In this document: positions 59,393 through 64,000 of the stretch, one piece after another
Layout: every line of letters begins with the position of its first letter
How positions within the stretch are numbered: position 1 is the first letter of the stretch
Assembly: GCF_000518165.1 (NCBI RefSeq)
Contig: NZ_JADB01000003.1
Coordinates: forward strand, 1 to 64,000
Direction of reading: 5' to 3'
Source: Bartonella elizabethae F9251 = ATCC 49927
GTDB taxonomy: Bacteria > Pseudomonadota > Alphaproteobacteria > Rhizobiales > Rhizobiaceae
Length of the DNA: 64,000 nucleotides
Made by a program: the position numbers and the translations under genes
Notes under the pieces: model-generated
Database searches by the model: none
The model's input: the letters and a program-made list of their open reading frames with translations, nothing else
What the model was told of the DNA's origin: nothing

Positions 59393-59755
59393 TTAAGCAG
59401 CAATAAGGATCTTTTCAACCTCATTGACGAGCTCTCGTAAATGAAATGGCTTAGAGAGAACCTTTGCATCAGGAGGAGCATCACTATTTGAATTGAGTGC
59501 AACCGCTGCAAAACCTGTAATGAACATGACTCGTAAATCAGGGTCAATTTCAGTAGCACGTCGTGCCAGTTCAATTCCGTCCATTTCTGGCATCACAATG
59601 TCAGTCAGGAGAAGAGAAAATGGTTCTTCTTGTAAACGTTCATATGCGCTAATACCATTATCGAAATCGGCGACTTCATAGCCTGCACGTTCTAGGGCCT
59701 TTACGAGAAAGCGACGCATATCGTTATCATCTTCTGCGAGCAGGATTCGTTTCAT
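59393..59755 (-). CDS. cpdR: single-domain response regulator CpdR
   Basis: This 120-residue receiver domain has no output domain. The phosphoacceptor is Asp52 (LLTDIVMPEMDG), with acidic residues in LLAEDDNDMRRF and the conserved lysine in VLSKPFHLRELV. The match to CpdR is good (RILLAEDDNDMRRFLVKALE). When unphosphorylated, CpdR delivers ClpXP to the cell pole to degrade CtrA and other substrates; the CckA-ChpT relay phosphorylates and blocks it. The cckA gene lies about 7 kb upstream in this window. Confidence 0.9.
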   Translation of the reverse strand: MKRILLAEDDNDMRRFLVKALERAGYEVADFDNGISAYERLQEEPFSLLLTDIVMPEMDGIELARRATEIDPDLRVMFITGFAAVALNSNSDAPPDAKVLSKPFHLRELVNEVEKILIAA

Positions 59756-60517
59756 GATTGTGTTCCAATGGCTCCATTTGTCAGAGTTTTTGCCATATCA
59801 ATTATACAATATAGAGTATTTATAAAAAAGATCGAAAAATACTCATAATCGAAATGAATGGCAAAATGGTTAATTCTTATATTCTTATTCAAAATACAGC
59901 ATATTCGTTGTGAGTTGGTTAAATTCGAAATATATGTGATTTGGAAAAAGCTGGGACAATCCAAAACTTTTAAACTGATTCATTACTATTTTTTTTAAAT
60001 TATCTGTTTCTTATCAGAGCTCCATTAAAAAAAATTATGAAAACCGGTACTGTACGGATTGCTTCTATCGAGAAATGAGAAGAATATTATGTTAATTTAT
60101 TGTTTTTGAAAGGTTATCCTAAAAAATAGGATTTTTATAGTTATTTGTTTTTTGTAGAGAATTACAAATAAATATTATAAATAATTTTTATTTTCAAAGT
60201 TATTTTTAATAGGTAAAAAATATTATTTTATTATAATAATATAAAAAACCACTTAATAATATATCAAAAATATTATTTTGATGTTTTATTTATAAATATT
60301 TATAACGATATATTAAGATAAATTTTTTATAGTTATTTTATCATTTTTATTATGCCTTGTGATGAATATTGGTTTCATGGTTTGTTTATAGAGCCTATAA
60401 AACGAATCATATGAATGGTTAGAAGATGGAATCCATTATATAGAAGATATTTATAGAACGATGTCGCTGATAGAAATCTTCGTTTTGGCAGAGCAAAATG
60501 GAAGTTGAGATTTTGTA
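59756..60517. other. very AT-rich intergenic stretch upstream of cpdR
   Basis: About 760 bases with no supported gene. From about 60181 to 60360 only about one base in ten is G or C, far below the surroundings. The cpdR promoter should be at the low-coordinate end. The AT-rich core could be a nucleoid-protein target or simply decayed DNA. Confidence 0.5.
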
Positions 60518-61471
60518 TTATTTTGTAGAGGCATTATCGAGAATAAATGCATCAAATGCCGCCCAAAATTGTTTTTTATAACTTTCATTATACATAATTG
60601 TATCAAGTTTAGCGCCTGTAATGGTAATACTTTCTGTCAGACGTGTGTGTTGGCATAATTCCCGTACTTCAATGTTGTTGGCGAAATTGTCTTGATTGGC
60701 GAGAATAAAGAGTGTTGGAACTTGTAAATGTCCGTGGAGTATATTTTTTTTCACAGAATCAATCGTATTAAATACCGATGCCATCCATCGGGATGTTGAG
60801 GATTTAATGAAAGGCAATGCTTCTTGATGCATGTGCTCCAATTGGATATTTTTGAGGTTTGTTTTTTTTAATTTTTTTCCGTCTTTTGCTGGTATAAAAC
60901 CAAGGCCTATATCAGAAAGAAATTGTGTTAGTTTATGTTGAAAACCATTCGTTTTATTCCCGAATGGAGCAAAAAGGGGAGAAACACAGAGCAATTTATC
61001 AAACTGATGATTAATGATTTCTAAGCTGCTAAGAGCTATTAATCCCCCCACACCGTAGGTGAGCATGGAGTAAGGGGGGGGACAATTAGGATAAACAATA
61101 TTTTTAAGAAATTCATATAAGTCATTAATATCATTATTTATATCAAAGTCATGATGTCGGCTTTTTTTTCTTGTTGTGAGGGATATTTTTTTTTGATCAA
61201 ACCAGTCAAATATTGCTGTATGAAAACCGCGTTTGGAAATTTCATTGATGGGTAAAAAATATGTTTCTAAAGTATTTGCGTTGTTTTCAAGAATAACAAT
61301 AGTTCCCTTAGATTTTTCTGCTTTAGGATATGTTATTGCAAAACGAATTTCGCGATCTATTGTTATTTTAAGGATACCGTGATGGATGTGAGGAGTTATG
61401 GAACTCCAGTCTATAGGATAAAGAGGTGTCTTCAATTGAAATCCTTTAAGTGTATTTGTTGCTGAGTACAA
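60518..61471 (-). CDS. PldB-like alpha/beta hydrolase lacking catalytic residues
   Basis: This 317-residue full-length member of the lysophospholipase L2 (PldB) family shows clear family blocks (FDWFDQKKISLTTR, IVYPNCPPPYSMLTYGVGGL, FWAAFDAFILD). Where the family has the nucleophile in AHSMGG, this protein has TYGVGG, with Gly140 in place of Ser. Where the family has the catalytic His (GARHE), it reads GAKLD, with Leu289. Asp261 remains. The frame is open over its full length, so it may be a non-catalytic protein or a gene in early decay. It is divergent from hsp20. Confidence 0.8.
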   Translation of the reverse strand: MYSATNTLKGFQLKTPLYPIDWSSITPHIHHGILKITIDREIRFAITYPKAEKSKGTIVILENNANTLETYFLPINEISKRGFHTAIFDWFDQKKISLTTRKKSRHHDFDINNDINDLYEFLKNIVYPNCPPPYSMLTYGVGGLIALSSLEIINHQFDKLLCVSPLFAPFGNKTNGFQHKLTQFLSDIGLGFIPAKDGKKLKKTNLKNIQLEHMHQEALPFIKSSTSRWMASVFNTIDSVKKNILHGHLQVPTLFILANQDNFANNIEVRELCQHTRLTESITITGAKLDTIMYNESYKKQFWAAFDAFILDNASTK

Positions 61472-61635
61472 CGTGAGATAATGAGAGCACTTTGATATTT
61501 ATGTAATGATGAAGAAGGATTAAGAAAGGGGTATGTTGTTTTTTAGATAGTTTTTGTCAATTCAGAGATAAAAGAGTTGAAATAAAGGAAAACGATTACC
61601 AGATAATATAGTGTGGTTGCCATGATGGGGCCGCG

Positions 61636-61713
61636 GATTCACAAGTAAGTTTGCCATTTGGGAACTTTGTGAATCAATTTTAAATCTTAGTCGCTCTAAA
61701 GGAGGGCAGTATT
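61636..61713 (+). promoter_or_regulatory. structured hsp20 leader, possible ROSE-like RNA thermometer
   Basis: The leader contains a perfect 9-bp inverted repeat, GATTCACAA (61636-61644) against 61667-61675. Near the start codon, GCTCT (61693-61697) can pair with AGGGC (61703-61707), placing the Shine-Dalgarno AAGGAGG in the loop and stem of a small hairpin. A TCGCT element before the SD is close to the U(U/C)GCU of ROSE elements, which control small heat shock genes in Rhizobiales. The call is inferred from pairing by eye. Confidence 0.45.
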
Positions 61714-62181
61714 ATGCGCCAAGTAGATTTTTCACCATTTTATCGTTCCACAGTAGGTTTTGATCATCTTTTTAACTGGTTTGATTCAAGAACACAACCA
61801 GAGGAAGTTTCTTCTTATCCCCCTTATAATATTGAACGTTTAAGTGAAGATTCTTATAGAATTTCTATGGCTGTTGCTGGTTTTTCTCAAGATGAAATTG
61901 ATATTGAAACCCATTGTAATCAGCTGATCGTTAAAGGAGACAGAAAGCCTGAAAAGGATGATGAAGAACGAGAATTTCTTTATCGAGGTATTGCTTCGCG
62001 CGCTTTTGAACGGCGTTTTCATTTGGCTGATCATGTGAAAGTTATCGGAGCAGAGCTTGGAGATGGGCTTCTTCATATTCAGCTTAAAAGGGAAATGCCA
62101 GCTGAATTAAAACCAAAAAAAATAAGCGTGCAGATGTCTCCATCCATTACAAAAAATGATAACAATAGCATTGTCACATAA
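61714..62181 (+). CDS. small heat shock protein (Hsp20/IbpA family)
   Basis: This 155-residue chaperone holds unfolded proteins during heat stress. The alpha-crystallin domain spans about residues 35-130 (NIERLSEDSYRISMAVAGFS, FLYRGIASRAFERRFHLADH, DGLLHIQLKREMP). The N-terminus resembles IbpA (FSPFYRSTVGFDHLFNW). A strong AAGGAGG precedes the ATG inside a possible thermosensor hairpin. A strong terminator follows. Confidence 0.93.
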   Translation: MRQVDFSPFYRSTVGFDHLFNWFDSRTQPEEVSSYPPYNIERLSEDSYRISMAVAGFSQDEIDIETHCNQLIVKGDRKPEKDDEEREFLYRGIASRAFERRFHLADHVKVIGAELGDGLLHIQLKREMPAELKPKKISVQMSPSITKNDNNSIVT

Positions 62182-62238
62182 AGAAAATTTAGAAAATATG
62201 AGAAGCAAATAACCATAAATTTTTTACAGAATAAAATA

Positions 62239-62266
62239 ACGCGAGGCAAAGGTCTCGCGTTTTATA
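62239..62266 (+). terminator. Rho-independent terminator of hsp20
   Basis: ACGCGAG (62239-62245) pairs with CTCGCGT (62254-62260) around an 8-nt loop and is followed by TTTTA. It lies 58 bases after the hsp20 stop. Confidence 0.85.
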
Positions 62267-62421
62267 TTTCCTTTCCTGAGAACGAAGATGATTCTCATAA
62301 AAACGCTCTCTCTCAAATTGATGATAAAAGTTTATTGCACTATTCTATGCTGAAAAAAAATCATGGATGCGCAATTGAAATAAAAAATTCTAAAGAAGCT
62401 TATTTTATAGCATTTAGAAAA

Positions 62422-62498
<77 letters not shown>

Positions 62499-63108
62499 AT
62501 TCCCGTGTGAAACGATTAAATGACTGTTTCTTTAAAGGCAAGAGAAAAAATAAACAGAACAAAATCTAAAATACGCTTATATTGACGGCTTTTGAAAGTA
62601 AAAAATTTTGTCCATTAATATCTTATTATTCATTCGATATAAACAACGAATCTGTAAAGTTTTTTGTTATCTTTACATTTTGAGATCTATAGTTAATAGA
62701 GCTTTATAGATTTAACTCCTTTTTCAGATTGTGAAGGGGAAAGATTTGTAACTTTAAGGGTATTGGGGAAGGAGAGCCCATAAGTACGGGAGGTTTATTT
62801 CCTTTATATGATAGCTCATTAAAAAATAAATATTTTCAAAATGTTAGGATTGAATGTATGGCATTGAAACGTTTTTTTTTCGTTTAGAGTGTTTATAGCA
62901 GAGGTATTTTACTTCTTATGGGGAAAAAATTTTAAATTCTAGATTATACAATCAAAAATCTTATTCTATCAGGATACATTTTTATCCCAATAAAAAGGTT
63001 GGGATGTTTTAATTTATGTCTTGTTGTTTTTCTTCTAAAATACCAGATAGGAAATATGGTAGGGAAAAAACGTTTAAAGTGTCTATTAAGCTAAGAAAAG
63101 AGTAACCA
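62499..63108. other. intergenic stretch between tRNA-Pro (GGG) and the sufA-type gene
   Basis: About 610 AT-rich bases with no gene I can support. In relatives the sufA-type gene follows sufS/sufD and a DUF59 gene, which are absent here. The promoter of the next gene should lie near the right end. Confidence 0.4.
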
Positions 63109-63483
63109 ATGAGTCGTTTTTCGGTAATAAGTTTAACACACGCCGCTGTGAATCGTGTTAAAGCGATTATGGATGCTAAAGATGCACGAGGTATTCTTGT
63201 TGGGATTAAAAAAGGCGGCTGTGCAGGGATGGAATATACAATTACTCTCGTCAAAGAAGAGGGGATAGATGCGGATGTTGTTGAAGTGAATGGTGCTCGT
63301 GTTTTTATCGCGCATGATGCGGTGTTATTTTTATTAGGAACACAAATGGATTATGAAGTGACAACGCTTCGTTCGGGCTTTGTTTTTAAAAATCCTAATC
63401 AAGTTTCAGCATGTGGGTGTGGCGAGTCGGTAGAACTTCGTCCTGTTTCCCAAGATCAATATAAAACAAATCAAGCTTCGTAA
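63109..63483 (+). CDS. sufA: SufA/IscA-type iron-sulfur carrier
   Basis: This 124-residue A-type carrier has Cys38 (KKGGCAGMEYT) and Cys102 and Cys104 (SACGCGESVEL). Its C-terminal extension of about 20 residues and its overall sequence fit the SufA branch, distinct from the ErpA-type protein at 13.3 kb. No other suf gene lies within 4 kb upstream, and the next gene is on the other strand, so it appears as a separate unit here. Confidence 0.85.
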   Translation: MSRFSVISLTHAAVNRVKAIMDAKDARGILVGIKKGGCAGMEYTITLVKEEGIDADVVEVNGARVFIAHDAVLFLLGTQMDYEVTTLRSGFVFKNPNQVSACGCGESVELRPVSQDQYKTNQAS

Positions 63484-63563
63484 AATTATCCAAGTTTAGA
63501 GAAATTATCATTAAGTAGATTCTGGGAGATTTATTCTTTTGGGTAGGAAAAATCTGATATTTT

Positions 63564-64000
63564 TTATTGTTCTTTTTTAGCTTTCTTCCAAAGTGCTTCC
63601 ATTTCACTTAAGGATGCGTCAGTGAGTGTTTTAGATTGAGTGGAGAGCTTTTCTTCAATATAGGCAAAACGACTTCGGAATTTTATATTTGTTTTTTTGA
63701 GTGCTTTTTGTGAATCAATTGCTAAGTGGCGCGCGAGATTAAGAAGAATAAAGTAGAGATCTCCAAATTCTGCTTCTATTTCTGAACTTTTTTTATTTTT
63801 GATGGCTTCTTTGAGCTCTTCGAGTTCTTCTTCTATTTTTGCAAAAACTTTATCACTTTCTTGCCAATCAAAGCCCACTTTAGCTGCAGCTTCTTGTAAA
63901 GCAATAGCCTCTTGATTTGCTGGCTGGATTGGTTTTATTTTTGCAAGAATACTTGAATTGTTGTTTTCTTTGTGCAATTTTTTTTGTTTAGTCTGTTCTT
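63564..64000 (-). CDS. mazG: nucleoside triphosphate pyrophosphohydrolase MazG, C-terminal part (5' end outside window)
   Basis: The frame is open to the window edge on the minus strand, so the N-terminal half is missing only because of the cut. What is visible is the C-terminal MazG domain: ALQEAAAKVGFDWQ, then the metal-binding EEELEELKEAI and EAEFGDLYFILLNLARHL, the EExxE and ExxD pattern of all-alpha NTP pyrophosphatases, and SRFAYIEEKL. MazG hydrolyses NTPs to NMPs and pyrophosphate and can clear aberrant nucleotides. It is convergent with the sufA-type gene. Confidence 0.9.
   Translation of the reverse strand, partial: EQTKQKKLHKENNNSSILAKIKPIQPANQEAIALQEAAAKVGFDWQESDKVFAKIEEELEELKEAIKNKKSSEIEAEFGDLYFILLNLARHLAIDSQKALKKTNIKFRSRFAYIEEKLSTQSKTLTDASLSEMEALWKKAKKEQ

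Overview
The window looks like chromosome from a low-GC member of the Hyphomicrobiales (Rhizobiales), most probably Bartonella. The gene set is typically alphaproteobacterial: CckA and CpdR, HdaA, PurS/PurQ/PurL as separate proteins, a DksA with a degenerate zinc finger, NDUFS4-like and NDUFS6-like complex I subunits, and a SPOR protein next to argS and dgt. The DNA is AT-rich and has several long, gene-poor, decaying intergenic stretches, as in host-restricted Bartonella. The species cannot be fixed from this sequence alone.

Layout. Positions 1-1.6 kb are the end of a prophage-like island: the tail of a small lipoprotein gene, a small membrane protein, a RelB/YafQ-type toxin-antitoxin operon and an XRE repressor. 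The island stops at tRNA-Glu. After a 1.4 kb gene-poor stretch come thrA, glpX, ilvE (3-7 kb), then SPOR-argS-dgt on the minus strand (7.5-13.2 kb), and erpA, a secreted three-repeat protein, ccdA, glmU and glmS on the plus strand (13.3-18.8 kb). recG and dnaE are divergent (19-25 kb). An FAD monooxygenase and a CHCC zinc-finger protein follow, then ppk-ppx, rnd, aspS and parC (27-38 kb). The minus strand from 47.6 to 38.5 kb reads rpe-purB, an RBBP9-like hydrolase, purC-purS-purQ-purL, bolA-grxD and a Bcr/CflA transporter. Then come a flavin reductase, dksA, a FliO-like gene, cckA, purM-purN and perM-hdaA (47.7-56.3 kb). The last 8 kb hold four tRNA genes, ndufS4-like, cpdR, a PldB-like gene, hsp20, a sufA-type gene and the C-terminal part of mazG.

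How the genes connect. Seven genes of de novo purine synthesis (purB, C, L, M, N, Q, S) are here. CckA, CpdR and HdaA belong to the alphaproteobacterial cell-cycle circuit, with DnaE and ParC for replication and decatenation. ErpA, SufA, GrxD and BolA handle iron-sulfur cluster delivery. Ppk and Ppx make and degrade polyphosphate. GlmS and GlmU feed peptidoglycan and lipopolysaccharide synthesis.

The most notable observation is a decayed second copy of the XRE repressor (about 58.83-59.17 kb), followed by a 105-nt flank that runs to tRNA-Val. The intact repressor at 1125-1493 has a homologous 105-nt flank running to tRNA-Glu. The same repressor-plus-flank module therefore sits at the 3' side of two different tRNA genes, one copy alive and one dead. 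Other points worth a look are a full-length PldB-family protein that has lost its catalytic Ser and His, a possible RNA thermometer ahead of hsp20, a secreted protein of three related beta-rich repeats, and a ParC with Ala and Asp at the two classical quinolone positions.
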